From the NCBI RefSeq assembly GCF_003019815.1, contig NZ_CP027773.1, forward strand, positions 2,119,001 through 2,183,000: DNA of 64,000 bases, in the 5' to 3' direction. The position numbers were made by a program, and so were the translations under genes. Under the pieces are notes generated by a model. The model saw only the letters and a list, made by a program, of their open reading frames with translations. It did not search any database and had not been told where the DNA came from. The stretch is from Variovorax sp. PMC12 (lineage in GTDB: Bacteria; Pseudomonadota; Gammaproteobacteria; Burkholderiales; Burkholderiaceae_C). This document shows positions 42,195 through 50,686 of the stretch, in pieces. Positions within the stretch are counted from its first letter, which is position 1; each line of letters begins with the position of its first letter.

Positions 42195-43004
42195 ATGTCA
42201 CCAGCCGACGCCACCCTTCACCTGCCTCCAGGCGAAATTCATCTCTGGTTCTGCCGCCACGGCGAATCGGGCGATCCGGCGCTGGAGGCGGCCTGCCGTG
42301 CGTTGCTGGAGCCTCATGAACTTGCGCGGACCGCGCGCTTCCACTTCCAGCGCGACCGGCATCGCCACCTGCTGACGCGGGTGCTGGTGCGCACGGTCCT
42401 GTCGCGCTATGCGCCGGTGCAGCCGCAGGACTGGCGCTTTGCCGAGGGCAGCTTCGGCCGCCCTTGCATCGCAGAGCCGATGACGCAGGCCGTCGACGGG
42501 CTGGATTTCAACCTGAGCCATACGGACGGGCTGATCGTGCTGGCGCTCGCGCGAAACCTCGAGGTCGGTGTCGATGCCGAGAGCCTCGCCCGCACGGCCT
42601 CTCTGGAGCTCGCCGACCACTTCTTCTCGCCGGCCGAGGCGAAGGCGCTGGCCGCGTTGCCGCCCACACGGCGAGCGCATCGCTTCTTCGAGTTGTGGAC
42701 CTTGAAGGAGAGCTACATCAAGGCGCGCGGAATGGGCCTGCAGATCCCGCTCGACAGCTTCGGCTTCGCGCTGGACGATGCCGAAGACCGCATCGGATTC
42801 GCGCTGTGGGGTGACGCGCGCGGCGACAACGCACCGCATCGGCATTTCTGGCAACTGAGGCCCACACCCGGGCACCTGGTTGCCGTCTGCGCCGCCACCG
42901 ACGGCAGCGGCATGCGGCTGGTTTGCCGCGACATCGCGCCTCTGCAATGGGAGAGGCCCCTCGACATACGGGCGGTGCGCAGCGGGGGATCGGCGGGCAT
43001 CTAG
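42195..43004 (+). CDS. 4'-phosphopantetheinyl transferase (Sfp type)
   Basis: The 269-residue Sfp-type enzyme loads the phosphopantetheine arm from CoA onto carrier proteins. Family motifs are visible: 'FNLSHTDGLIVLALA', the metal-binding 'VGVDAESL' (D127 and E129) and 'FFELWTLKESYIKARGMGL' with K171 and E172. A tail of about 90 residues follows. No PKS or NRPS genes lie in the window, so its carrier partner is elsewhere. It follows GST by 25 bp. Confidence 0.92.
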   Translation: MSPADATLHLPPGEIHLWFCRHGESGDPALEAACRALLEPHELARTARFHFQRDRHRHLLTRVLVRTVLSRYAPVQPQDWRFAEGSFGRPCIAEPMTQAVDGLDFNLSHTDGLIVLALARNLEVGVDAESLARTASLELADHFFSPAEAKALAALPPTRRAHRFFELWTLKESYIKARGMGLQIPLDSFGFALDDAEDRIGFALWGDARGDNAPHRHFWQLRPTPGHLVAVCAATDGSGMRLVCRDIAPLQWERPLDIRAVRSGGSAGI

Positions 43005-43034
43005 AATTCCGCCCCTCTCCCCGATCCCGCACCC

Positions 43035-43877
43035 ATGAACATCGTCGTCAACGAAGAACTCAAAGCCTACATCGACCCACTGACGCCGGAGGAGTACGAA
43101 GCGCTGGAACGCAGCATCCTGGCCGAAGGCTGCCGCGACGCGCTGGTGCTGTGGGGGGACGTGCTGGTCGACGGCCACAACCGCTACGGCATCTGCCAGA
43201 AGCACGGCCTGCCGTTCCAGACCGTGCAGAACACGCGCTTCAAGAGCATCGACGACGTGCATCTGTGGATGATCGACCAGCACCTGGGCCGGCGCAGCAT
43301 TTCCGATTTCCTGCGCGGCGTGCTCGCCTTGCGCAAGAAGGACATCGTGGATCAGCAACGCGCCCGCGTGGCCTCCGCCGCCCCGGCGCCGGCGGGCGAT
43401 GCGCCCTTCGACGTCGATCCGCCGGCCGACACGGGCGCCGAGGAAGGCGCCGTGCCCCTGCCGCCGCCCGCCCCGCTGAACAGCCGCGAGGCCATTGCCA
43501 GGGCCGCGCGCCTGAGCAGCAGCCAGGTCGTGATGATCGAGAAAATCCAGAAGCAGGCAGCGCCTGAACTGGTGGCGGCCGTGAAGTCGGGCGTGATTTC
43601 CATCAACACCGCCGCGGCAGTGGCCACCTTGCCGGCCGAAGAACAGGTGTCCGCGGCGAATGCCGGCAAGGACGAACTCAAGCAGGCGGCCAAGCGCGTG
43701 CGCGAGTCGAAGAAAAAACCACGTGAGGAGCCCGCTGAAACCGCGGCCGGCGACGATGAATCGTCCTCCGACGCGGACACGGTGCAGCTGCTGAAGGAGC
43801 GCGTCCTGCAGCTGACTGCGGAGAACGACGCCCTGCGCAAGCAAGTGGCCGAGCTGCAGGCGCGGCTCGGCCACTAA
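43035..43877 (+). CDS. ParB/Srx nuclease-like domain protein with C-terminal coiled coil
   Basis: The 280-residue protein opens with a ParB-like region: 'YIDPLTPEEYEALERSILAE', 'GCRDALVLWGDVLVDGHNRY' with the DGHNRY motif (residues 46-51), and 'IDDVHLWMIDQHLGRRSISD'. A Pro/Ala linker leads to 'NSREAIARAARLSSSQVVMI', a likely helix-turn-helix, and the C-terminus (from about residue 245) is heptad-rich ('LLKERVLQLTAENDALRKQV'). There is no parA, replication gene or partition site beside it, so a chromosomal regulatory role is more likely than plasmid partition. Confidence 0.72.
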   Translation: MNIVVNEELKAYIDPLTPEEYEALERSILAEGCRDALVLWGDVLVDGHNRYGICQKHGLPFQTVQNTRFKSIDDVHLWMIDQHLGRRSISDFLRGVLALRKKDIVDQQRARVASAAPAPAGDAPFDVDPPADTGAEEGAVPLPPPAPLNSREAIARAARLSSSQVVMIEKIQKQAAPELVAAVKSGVISINTAAAVATLPAEEQVSAANAGKDELKQAAKRVRESKKKPREEPAETAAGDDESSSDADTVQLLKERVLQLTAENDALRKQVAELQARLGH

Positions 43878-43899
43878 GTGCTTTTAGCGAGCGGTCAGC

Positions 43900-44484
43900 T
43901 TACAGCTGGATTTCGGTGATCTTCGCGCCAGACAGCGAGACGCCGGCTTCCAGGCCAACGTTGGTCATCACGAAGCCCACGACCGGTTGGCGCAGGGTGT
44001 TGGTGTCGACGCTGCCGTTGGCACCGATGGTTGCAACGGCCACGGTGGCGTCGGCGCCGGCCGTCCAGCCCTTGCTGTTGCGGAACTTGTCCAGCGCAGC
44101 CTGCGTGGTGAACACGTAGACCACGGCCTTCGACTGCGCACCGGCCTGGAAGCCCAGCGAGCCCGAGGTGGTGCTGTAGTACGACTGGGTGCGCCCGTTC
44201 ACGCGCAGTGCGCCGCGGCCGTATTCGGCGCCCACGCCCATGCTGGCACCCACCACGGCGGGGAACACCAGCACGCCGCTCGAACGCGCGACCAGCTCGC
44301 GGGAGCCCTTCACGGAGTCATACAGCTTGGACAGCGAGGCGTCGACCTGCGCGTCGATCGAAGTGCGCGACGACGTGCTGCTGGCCTGATCCTGCGGCTT
44401 CGTGGTGGTGCAACCGACAAACGCGATGCTGGCCAGGGCGACAGCAGACGAAACGGCAAGCGTGCGGAGATTCAGGGTGTTCAT
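43900..44484 (-). CDS. SYLF/Ysc84-domain lipoprotein
   Basis: A 194-residue lipoprotein with the lipobox at 'AFVGC' (lipidated Cys25). The mature part is a SYLF (Ysc84) domain: 'ARSSGVLVFPAVVGASMGVG', 'GRGALRVNGRTQSYYSTTSG', 'GSLGFQAGAQSKAVVYVFTT' and 'TNVGLEAGVSLSGAKITEI'. In eukaryotes SYLF binds phosphoinositides; in bacteria the function is unknown, with envelope stress or lipid binding suggested. An RBS-like AAGGAAG precedes the ATG at 44484. It lies tail-to-tail with the ParB-like gene, 22 bp apart. Confidence 0.87.
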   Translation of the reverse strand: MNTLNLRTLAVSSAVALASIAFVGCTTTKPQDQASSTSSRTSIDAQVDASLSKLYDSVKGSRELVARSSGVLVFPAVVGASMGVGAEYGRGALRVNGRTQSYYSTTSGSLGFQAGAQSKAVVYVFTTQAALDKFRNSKGWTAGADATVAVATIGANGSVDTNTLRQPVVGFVMTNVGLEAGVSLSGAKITEIQL

Positions 44485-44808
44485 AGCGTCTTCCTTTGGA
44501 AAAACATGGTTCGGCGAAGAAATCTCTGCCTCCCTCGGCAGATGAGCCATGCTAAATCCGCAAAACCGGGGCAAATGGGGCTTGAGGAATCCGCCTACGC
44601 GAAGACACGGTGTCGGTGAACGAATCCGGTGCTCGACGCAACAACTTCGCCCGTAATGTTGTGTTTTTATTTGCAACAGGTGTTATATTTTTATCGTCAC
44701 ACATATTGATACAACCCTTTCCTGCGAGCCTGAGTTGCATCCAAACCGGCATATCCGCCCCATGCTGACGCCCTCCGTCGAGGCGCATCGCAGTCACGCA
44801 TACCTGCC
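44485..44808. other. Divergent intergenic region, 324 bp, AT-richer centre
   Basis: No supported ORF. The region separates the SYLF gene from the GTPase/roadblock operon. The part around 44650-44715 is distinctly AT-rich for this genome (TTTTTATTTGCAACAGGTG and TTATATTTTTATC) and probably holds the operon promoter. I could not pick a convincing -35/-10 pair. Confidence 0.5.
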
Positions 44809-45561
44809 ATGACGAGCGCCGCCACTCCCGCGATCAAGGGCCAGCGCGCCTTGCTGAGCTTCAGCGTCGAGGGGTTGCCGCCCCGCGAAGAGCTGCTTCT
44901 CAAGTCGCTGGTCCGCCTGCTTGACCACCGCACCCACCAGCACTGGGCCTGGAAGGCCGGCCAGGCAGACCTCCGGGTGGTGGGCGGGCAAGCCAGCGCA
45001 GAAGCCGACGATCCGGCGCCGGCCGTGCCGGTACTGGCCATCGGCCAGCCCGATCCGCAGCGCGGCGGCCATTTCCTGTCGCTGCCGCTGCATGCCGATG
45101 AGTTGGAGAACACGCTCAACCGGCTCGGCGCGATGGTCGTCCACGCACGCGGCCTCGGGATCGCGGCGCCCGACTCCCACATTGCCGACGACGAGGAATT
45201 CCGCCTGCTGCGCTGGCCGCCCGCCGCCCTGCTGGAGACGCCCGCGCGCGTTCGCCTGGCCACCCTCATGACCGGCCGGCCGACCTCCCTGCTGCTGCTG
45301 CGGCAGCGCTCGGGCCTCGCGCCGCAGGACTGCCTCGATTTCCTCGCCGACCTGCGGCGCGCCGAGTTGCTCGAAAGCGCCCGCCAACCCGCGCTCGCCG
45401 CCGTCGCCGTGCCACCGGTCGCGCTTGCCACGCCGTCCGCGCCCGATTCGGTCCCGCCGCTCGACAGCCGTCCGCAGGCCCTGGCGCGCGACCCCGTGCA
45501 ACCCGGCCTGCTGGCGCGCATCCGCAGCCGCCTCGGCCTGCTGACGACCGGGCACAAATGA
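44809..45561 (+). CDS. Uncharacterised protein of GTPase/roadblock operon
   Basis: This 250-residue cytoplasmic protein matches no family I recognise. The middle (about residues 130-190) reads like a winged helix: 'EFRLLRWPPAALLETPARVR', then 'TLMTGRPTSLLLLRQRSGLA' and 'DCLDFLADLRRAELL'. The C-terminus is Pro/Ala-rich and unstructured-looking with a basic end ('LLARIRSRLGLLTTGHK'). Its stop overlaps the GTPase start by 4 bp (ATGA), so it is surely part of the operon and probably works with the GTPase as a partner or effector. That role is an inference. Confidence 0.75.
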   Translation: MTSAATPAIKGQRALLSFSVEGLPPREELLLKSLVRLLDHRTHQHWAWKAGQADLRVVGGQASAEADDPAPAVPVLAIGQPDPQRGGHFLSLPLHADELENTLNRLGAMVVHARGLGIAAPDSHIADDEEFRLLRWPPAALLETPARVRLATLMTGRPTSLLLLRQRSGLAPQDCLDFLADLRRAELLESARQPALAAVAVPPVALATPSAPDSVPPLDSRPQALARDPVQPGLLARIRSRLGLLTTGHK

Positions 45562-46082
45562 CTGTCGAACACAAGATCCTCTTCACCGGCACCATGGGCG
45601 CCGGCAAGACCACCGCCATCGGCGCCGTGAGCGAGATACCCCCGGTCAGCACCGACGTACGCAACAGCGACACCTCGGTGGCCAAGGCCACCACCACGGT
45701 CGGCCTGGACTACGGCGAACTCACGCTCGACAACGGCGAGAAGCTGCGCCTGTACGGCACGCCCGGCCAGATGCGCTTCGACTTCATGTGGCGCATCCTG
45801 GCGCGCGGCGCGCTCGGCCTGGTGATCTTGGTGGACAACAGCCGCCCCGATCCGCTGGCCGACCTGGACGTCTACCTCGACGGCTTTGCCGAACTCATCG
45901 CCAGGACTGCCTGCGTGGTCGCCGTGGGCCGCATGGAAGCCCACCCCCAGCCCGACATCGACGCCTATGCGCAGCGTATGGAATCCCGGGGCGTGCTCTG
46001 CCCCGTGCTGCCGGCCAACGTCACCGACGCACGGCAGGTGGTCGAGCTGCTGGAGTTGCTGCTGCTGCAGCTCGAAACCTGA
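45558..46082 (+). CDS. Small Ras-like/MglA-type GTPase
   Basis: A 174-residue nucleotide-binding protein. Walker A is 'GTMGAGKTT' (G11-T19), a switch-I-like segment 'TTVGLDYGEL' supplies Thr, and switch II is 'LYGTPGQMRFDFMWRILARG', as in MglA-type and COG2229-like bacterial GTPases where a TPGQ replaces the canonical DxxG core. The expected N/TKxD base-specificity motif is degenerate ('AVGRMEA'), so its preference for GTP is uncertain. It is coupled by 4 bp to the gene upstream and followed by two roadblock proteins, the class that includes the MglA GAP MglB. Confidence 0.87.
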   Translation: MTVEHKILFTGTMGAGKTTAIGAVSEIPPVSTDVRNSDTSVAKATTTVGLDYGELTLDNGEKLRLYGTPGQMRFDFMWRILARGALGLVILVDNSRPDPLADLDVYLDGFAELIARTACVVAVGRMEAHPQPDIDAYAQRMESRGVLCPVLPANVTDARQVVELLELLLLQLET

Positions 46083-46108
46083 GCCCCGTCCTTCACCCTC
46101 GAGTCCTC

Positions 46109-46492
46109 ATGCAAATAACGCCAAGAATCAAGCTCGCCGCCGAAGCCGCCATCGACACGCTGATGCACGAGATCAAGGGCGTGAAAGCGGTCGTGATCTC
46201 GACCGAGGACGGCCTGGAACTGGCCGCGCGCGTGGAGAACACCGCGCAGGTGGCCCGCCTCTCGGCCATTGCCAGCTCTCTGGCGGCGCTGGGCGCGGTC
46301 GCGGGCGAGGAAAGCAACCTCGGCGCCTGCGACAACGTGACCATCGAAGCGACCCACGGCCACATCCTGATGCTGCAGGCGCGCCACCCGGAGATCACCC
46401 TCATCGTGAGCGTCGTCACGGGCAAGGACGCGATCATCGGCCAGGTCCTCTACTTCGCGAAGCAGGCAACGCTGTCGCTGCAGCAGGCCTGA
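46109..46492 (+). CDS. Roadblock/LC7 domain protein, copy 1
   Basis: The 127-residue protein has the roadblock fold: N-terminal helix 'AAEAAIDTLMHEIKGVKAVV', 'ISTEDGLELAARV', a central helix 'AQVARLSAIASSLAALGAVA', and the strands 'VTIEATHGHILMLQA' and 'ITLIVSVVTGKD'. Roadblock dimers in bacteria bind small GTPases, acting as GAPs or scaffolds, as MglB does for MglA. Start at 46109 is the only ATG with a full N-terminal helix. It follows the GTPase by 26 bp. Confidence 0.87.
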   Translation: MQITPRIKLAAEAAIDTLMHEIKGVKAVVISTEDGLELAARVENTAQVARLSAIASSLAALGAVAGEESNLGACDNVTIEATHGHILMLQARHPEITLIVSVVTGKDAIIGQVLYFAKQATLSLQQA

Positions 46493-46591
46493 GGGCCCGC
46501 CCCGGCCGCACCGGTTCGACTCCGGCAGCCGCCCACCTCTTCGCCCGGGTGGCTGCCGACTTTCAGGGGCGAGGTACTAGGAAAGATTCCG

Positions 46592-46951
46592 ATGGCAAAT
46601 ATCAAGCAATCCATGGACGACCTGATGACCTGCGACGGCGCGCTGTGCGCGGCACTGGTCGACTCCAGCAGCGGCATGATCCTGGGTCAGATCGGCTCGG
46701 GCGTCGACCTGGAAGTGGCGGCGGCGGGCAACACCGAAGTGGTTCGCGCCAAGCTGCGCACCATGCGCGACCTGGGCCTGAACGACGTCATCGAGGACAT
46801 CCTCATCACCCTGGGCAGGCAGTACCACATCATCCGGCCGATGCAGAAGAAGGAAGGCCTGTTCGTCTACCTCGTGCTCGACAAAGCCAAGTCGAACCTC
46901 GCGCTGGCCCGCCGCAAGACGCTGGACGTGGAGCAGAACCTGGCCGTCTGA
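46592..46951 (+). CDS. Roadblock/LC7 domain protein, copy 2
   Basis: A second, shorter (119-residue) and divergent roadblock protein. It begins 'MANIKQSMDDLMTCDGALCA', has 'ALVDSSSGMILGQI', a central 'EVVRAKLRTMRDLGL' helix and ends with strands 'IEDILITLGRQYHII' and 'GLFVYLVLDKAKSNLALARR'. Sequence identity to copy 1 is low, so the two probably have different roles, or form a heterodimer on the GTPase. It follows copy 1 by 99 bp. An AGGAAAG-like ribosome site precedes the ATG. Confidence 0.82.
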   Translation: MANIKQSMDDLMTCDGALCAALVDSSSGMILGQIGSGVDLEVAAAGNTEVVRAKLRTMRDLGLNDVIEDILITLGRQYHIIRPMQKKEGLFVYLVLDKAKSNLALARRKTLDVEQNLAV

Positions 46952-47078
46952 GCGCGGGGCGCATGCGCCGAACAGCGCAATGTTCGCGCAATGCTGATTC
47001 ATAGCATCGCAGGTCTGGCACGGGCGGCTCGCTGCAGCCGCCCGACATCCGGCGTCCGACCCGACCCTGCGAACTCCG

Positions 47079-47948
47079 ATGACATCCGATCCTGCAAGGC
47101 CGCCGCGCTATTCAGCCGCAGGCGGCTCCCCGAGCCAATCGAACACCGCCGCGCCGCGCGCGCGATACCCGGCAGTGCCCGGGTCCGCGCAAGCCACTCG
47201 GCGCCTTGAACTGCTCGACGCGCTGCGCGGCTTCGCGCTGCTCGGGGTGCCGCTGCTCGACGCGAGGTCGATCACCCTCTTCGCGCTGCTCTTCGGCGCC
47301 GGCTTCGCAATGCAGTCCGGCGGCACGCGGCCCTGCAAACTGCGCATGCCGGTGCTGCAGCAGTCGGTGGCGCACCGGCGCTTCTGGGCCAGACTGTTGC
47401 GCGCGAGCTTCGGCGTCGGCGTGGCCGCGGGCACGCTGCTGCTGATGCTGCAGCACGGCGACAACCGCGTCGCTGCCTGGCTGCACGGCGGCGCGGGCCT
47501 CGTCCTTGCGCGCCTGCTGCGCGACATCGCGCCGCTGTCACTGTGCCTTTTCTGCATGGCGGGCTTCGTGCTGCTGTTCCAGCAAGCCGCGTGGCGCCGA
47601 TGGTTGTGCAAGCTGGCGCCGATGGGCCGCATGGCGCTGACCAACTTCCTCGCACAGACGCTGGTCGGCCTTGGCTTGTTCCACGGCATCGGGCTGGGCC
47701 CGGGGCCGCGGGTCGGCCCCCTGGGGGTTGCGCTCGCCGGTCTCGCGATCTTCGGGCTGCAGGCGCTTTTCAGTTGCTGGTGGCTGGGCCGCTTCCGCTT
47801 CGGCCCGGCAGAGTGGGTGTGGCACAGCTTGGTCCACGGCAAGCCACAACCGATGCGCCTGCGCGCGCCGCCGGCCGCTCAGGGCGGCGTGGCGTTGGTG
47901 ATGCGGTCCGTTGCCGGCGGGGCCAACGGGCTGCCGGCCTTGATGTAG
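47079..47948 (+). pseudogene. DUF418 membrane protein with internal deletions
   Basis: The 289-residue reading frame starts with a Pro/Ala-rich stretch, then 'RLELLDALRGFALLGV', the classic N-terminus of DUF418 proteins, but it runs straight into 'ITLFALLFGAGFAMQSGG'. In full-length members (about 390-400 residues) this second motif comes some 60 or more residues later, and a GDIL/Y-A-L block follows; both are missing here. The C-terminal part is near normal ('PMGRMALTNFLAQTLVGL', 'RFGPAEWVWHSLVHGK'). Though still open, it is probably a decaying remnant. Its last 70 bp overlap the convergent nucleotidase gene. Confidence 0.6.
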
Positions 47949-49720
47949 GCCTCGAGCGCGTCCACGTCCTGGTCGCCGCCGAGCGTGTTCGTGCCCTGGT
48001 TGAACACAGTGAAGTTGTCGCCGCCCGTGGCCAGGAAGCTGTTCATCGTGACGCGATAGCTGGTGGCGTCGGCCATCGCGGTGCCGTTGAGCGCCATGTT
48101 GGTGATGCGCGAGCCGGCGGGCTGCGCAAGGTTGTAGGTGTAGGTGAAGCCGGCCGACGGCAGCAGCACCCTCGGCGCCGCGGTCGTGTTGGCGCCGCTG
48201 TTGAACTGCTGCTCCAGCACCGCCCGGATCTGCGCGCCAGTCATGGTCTTGACCACGAGGCTGTTGCCGAAGGGCTGGACCGCGAAGATCTGCCCGTAGG
48301 TCACGCTGCCGTCGGAAGCGGGCGCGAGGTCGGCGCGCACGCCGCCCGGGTTCATGAAGGCGATCTGCGCGGCGCCCTTGTCGGCCGGCTTGGTCGCGGC
48401 CAGTTGCGCGTCGGCGATCAGGTTGCCCATCACGCTTTCCCGCGACGACGTCTGCGTGCGTGTGGCAGTGGCGGTGAGCTGGCCCACCACGCGCTGCACC
48501 AGCGGCCCCGCGATGGTGAGGTACTGGCTGATCAGCGCAGCCACTTGCTGGTTCTTGCCGAACACGGGGTACTGGTCGGTCACCGCATAGGTGGTGGCGC
48601 CGCTGGTGTAGCCCTCGCCCTGCACGATCACGTTGTCCGCCGCCTTGGCCGTGACCTTGCGCGTGCGGGTGTCGATGGTCAGGTTGATGTCGGTGAGCAG
48701 CGTGCCGTACTGGCCGGCACTGGTCAGCAGGAAGGGCTTGGCCGGGTTGGTCTTGCCGTAGTCGCACACATAGGAACGGTGCGTGTGGCCCGAAATGACG
48801 ACGTCGACGGCGGCATCGAGCTTGTTGAGGATGGGCAAGATGTCGCCGCTCAGGCCAGTGCAGCTCTTGTCGTTGTAGCCCACGGTGGTGGTGCCGCCTT
48901 CGTGGATCACCACCACCACGGCGTCGGCGCCCTGGGCCTTCAGCTGCGGGATGAGCGCATTGGCGGTGTCGGCCTCGTCCTTGAAGCTCAGGCCGGCGAC
49001 GCCGGCGGGCGTGACGATGTTGGGCGTGCCCTTCAGCGTCATGCCGATGAACGCCACCTTCACCGTGGCGCCGTCCTTGGTGAAGCTCTTCATGCCGGTG
49101 GCGGGGAACAGCGTGTTGCCGTCGGTCTTCACGGTGTTGGCCGACAGGAAGCCGAAGTTCGCACCCGGGAAGTTCTTGTTGACGCGGCACGGCTCGAGCG
49201 CGGTGTTCTTCGCGCAGCCGCCGTTCTTCATGCGCAGCAGTTCGGTCTGGCCCTTGTCGAACTCATGGTTGCCGACCGCGTTGAAGTCGATCTTCATGGC
49301 ATTCACCGCCTCGATGGTCGACTCGTCCAGGAACAGCGCGGACACCAGCGGCGACGCACCGATCATGTCGCCGGCCGACACCACCGCGTTGTTCGGGTTC
49401 TTCTCCTTGAGCGCCGCGATGGCCGAAGCCATGTAGGCCGCGCCGCCGGCCGGCACCGCAACCGTGCCGCCACCCTTGGCAGGCGCGGAGATCGTCAGCT
49501 TCGGGGGCTCGAGGTTGCCGTGCAGGTCGTTGAAGGCAATGAGCTTGACATCCACCGTGCCTGGCACCGCGGGCGCTGGCGCTGGCGCAGGTGCCGGCGG
49601 ATTGGAAGCGGTGGGCGCCGGCAGCGGCAGGAGGCTGTTCGAATTGTTGCTGCCGCCGCAGGCGGTCAGCGTGGCGAGTACGACGCCCGCCAGGGCGAGC
49701 TGTTTCAATGATGGTTGCAT
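47879..49720 (-). CDS. 5'-nucleotidase/2',3'-cyclic phosphodiesterase-like lipoprotein
   Basis: This 613-residue lipoprotein (lipobox at 'LATLTAC', Cys21, then a Pro/Ala linker) has a calcineurin-like metallophosphatase domain with 'LIAFNDLHGNLEPP', 'VVSAGDMIGASPLVSAL', 'NAVGNHEFDKG', and 'VDVVISGHTHRSYVC', the two-metal centre. The C-terminal 5'-nucleotidase domain has 'MGNLIADAQLAATKPADKGA', 'FMNPGGVRADLAP' and 'FAVQPFGNSLVVKTMTGAQI'. It dephosphorylates nucleotides in the periplasm or at the outer membrane for phosphate or nucleoside salvage. Its C-terminus overlaps the decayed DUF418 gene by 70 bp. Confidence 0.9.
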   Translation of the reverse strand: MQPSLKQLALAGVVLATLTACGGSNNSNSLLPLPAPTASNPPAPAPAPAPAVPGTVDVKLIAFNDLHGNLEPPKLTISAPAKGGGTVAVPAGGAAYMASAIAALKEKNPNNAVVSAGDMIGASPLVSALFLDESTIEAVNAMKIDFNAVGNHEFDKGQTELLRMKNGGCAKNTALEPCRVNKNFPGANFGFLSANTVKTDGNTLFPATGMKSFTKDGATVKVAFIGMTLKGTPNIVTPAGVAGLSFKDEADTANALIPQLKAQGADAVVVVIHEGGTTTVGYNDKSCTGLSGDILPILNKLDAAVDVVISGHTHRSYVCDYGKTNPAKPFLLTSAGQYGTLLTDINLTIDTRTRKVTAKAADNVIVQGEGYTSGATTYAVTDQYPVFGKNQQVAALISQYLTIAGPLVQRVVGQLTATATRTQTSSRESVMGNLIADAQLAATKPADKGAAQIAFMNPGGVRADLAPASDGSVTYGQIFAVQPFGNSLVVKTMTGAQIRAVLEQQFNSGANTTAAPRVLLPSAGFTYTYNLAQPAGSRITNMALNGTAMADATSYRVTMNSFLATGGDNFTVFNQGTNTLGGDQDVDALEAYIKAGSPLAPPATDRITNATPP

Positions 49721-49819
49721 GGCACCTCCTCTGTTTTGAGTGCAGCCGATGCTGGTGAAGGCGCATGACGGCGCCGTGAATCCCTTCGGCCCTTGGAGGT
49801 TTCGGAGCTTTCTCGAAAC

Positions 49820-50293
49820 TCAGGGCAGCTGGACCAGGCGGGCCGAGACACCTGGGCCAAAGGCACTTTGCAACAACGACAGGGCCTGTGCGCTGCGCGA
49901 GTCGGCGAGCGACTGCACCGCGAGCCGCGCCTCGGCAGGCTGCCGCTGCAGGTGCCAGCCCTCCTGCCCAAGACGGATGAGTCGCGCGAGCGCCGCCGGG
50001 TCGGCCACGACGAGCCCTGTGGGTTTGATGTCGAGCCAGTCGGTCACCTGGTCGGTCTCGCCGCCCAGACGCTCGGCCGCGGCTTGTGCCAACGCATGCT
50101 GCGTGGCCGAGTCACGCACCGCGCCCTGCAGCACGATGCCGCCGCCATGCCAGCGGATCTCGAGCAGCGGAACCGATGCGGCGTCGCTCACGCTGGCGGC
50201 TTTTTCAGTCGCGGGGCTCCATGCCGCGAGCACGACCACCACGACAGCCAGCAGGCAGGCGGCCAACGCAACGACTCGATGCAGCGGCTTCAT
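49820..50293 (-). CDS. Secreted BON-like domain protein
   Basis: A 157-residue protein with an N-terminal hydrophobic segment ('RVVALAACLLAVVVVVLAAW'), likely a signal peptide or anchor. The mature region has 'LLEIRWHGGGIVLQGAVRDS' and 'LGGETDQVTDWLDIKPTGLV', reminiscent of BON-type or OmpA-N-terminal modules that sit in the periplasm. Function is unknown. It lies 99 bp from the nucleotidase start on the same strand. Confidence 0.62.
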   Translation of the reverse strand: MKPLHRVVALAACLLAVVVVVLAAWSPATEKAASVSDAASVPLLEIRWHGGGIVLQGAVRDSATQHALAQAAAERLGGETDQVTDWLDIKPTGLVVADPAALARLIRLGQEGWHLQRQPAEARLAVQSLADSRSAQALSLLQSAFGPGVSARLVQLP

Positions 50294-50476
50294 CGCACTT
50301 TCTCGATCTCAATCCATAGGGGAACGAGCGCGAGCGTGCCACGCGGCACATGACGCCGATATGACGACCGCGAACGGCGGTCAGGCCTACACGATTCGTC
50401 GCGGTGCGACGCCCCCTCCTGCGCACAGGCGCGGTAAGCTGATGGCTCCGCCACCCCAGCCCAAGGAATGCACCCC

Positions 50477-50686
50477 ATGCCAGCGAACGCGAAAGTCACC
50501 GGAGATGTCGAGTACAGGGCCGGCGATGGCCCCCTCATCCTGATTCCCCAGGGCCCGATCGAGGTCCAGTTGGCACCCGACAGCGCAGTGCTGAGTTGGG
50601 GTGACGGCGGAAGCGCACAGACGACGGCGATTCCCATCGCCGAATACCAGCGCTATCTCGATGAAGGCGTGATCCAGCCGGACTGA
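50477..50686 (+). CDS. Small hypothetical protein
   Basis: A 69-residue acidic protein starting MPANAKVTGDVEYRAGDGPL. An AAGGA sequence at 50463-50467 is 9 nt from this ATG, but only a base away from an earlier in-frame ATG at 50468, which decides for 50477. It looks like a single small beta-rich domain ('ILIPQGPIEVQLAPDSAVLS') with no known motif. Codon use resembles neighbouring genes. No homologue is recognised. Confidence 0.6.
   Translation: MPANAKVTGDVEYRAGDGPLILIPQGPIEVQLAPDSAVLSWGDGGSAQTTAIPIAEYQRYLDEGVIQPD

Noticed and set aside
43035..43877. Evidence for an integrated plasmid around the ParB-like gene
   Set aside because: No replication, partner ATPase, transfer or integrase gene and no direct repeats were seen next to it.
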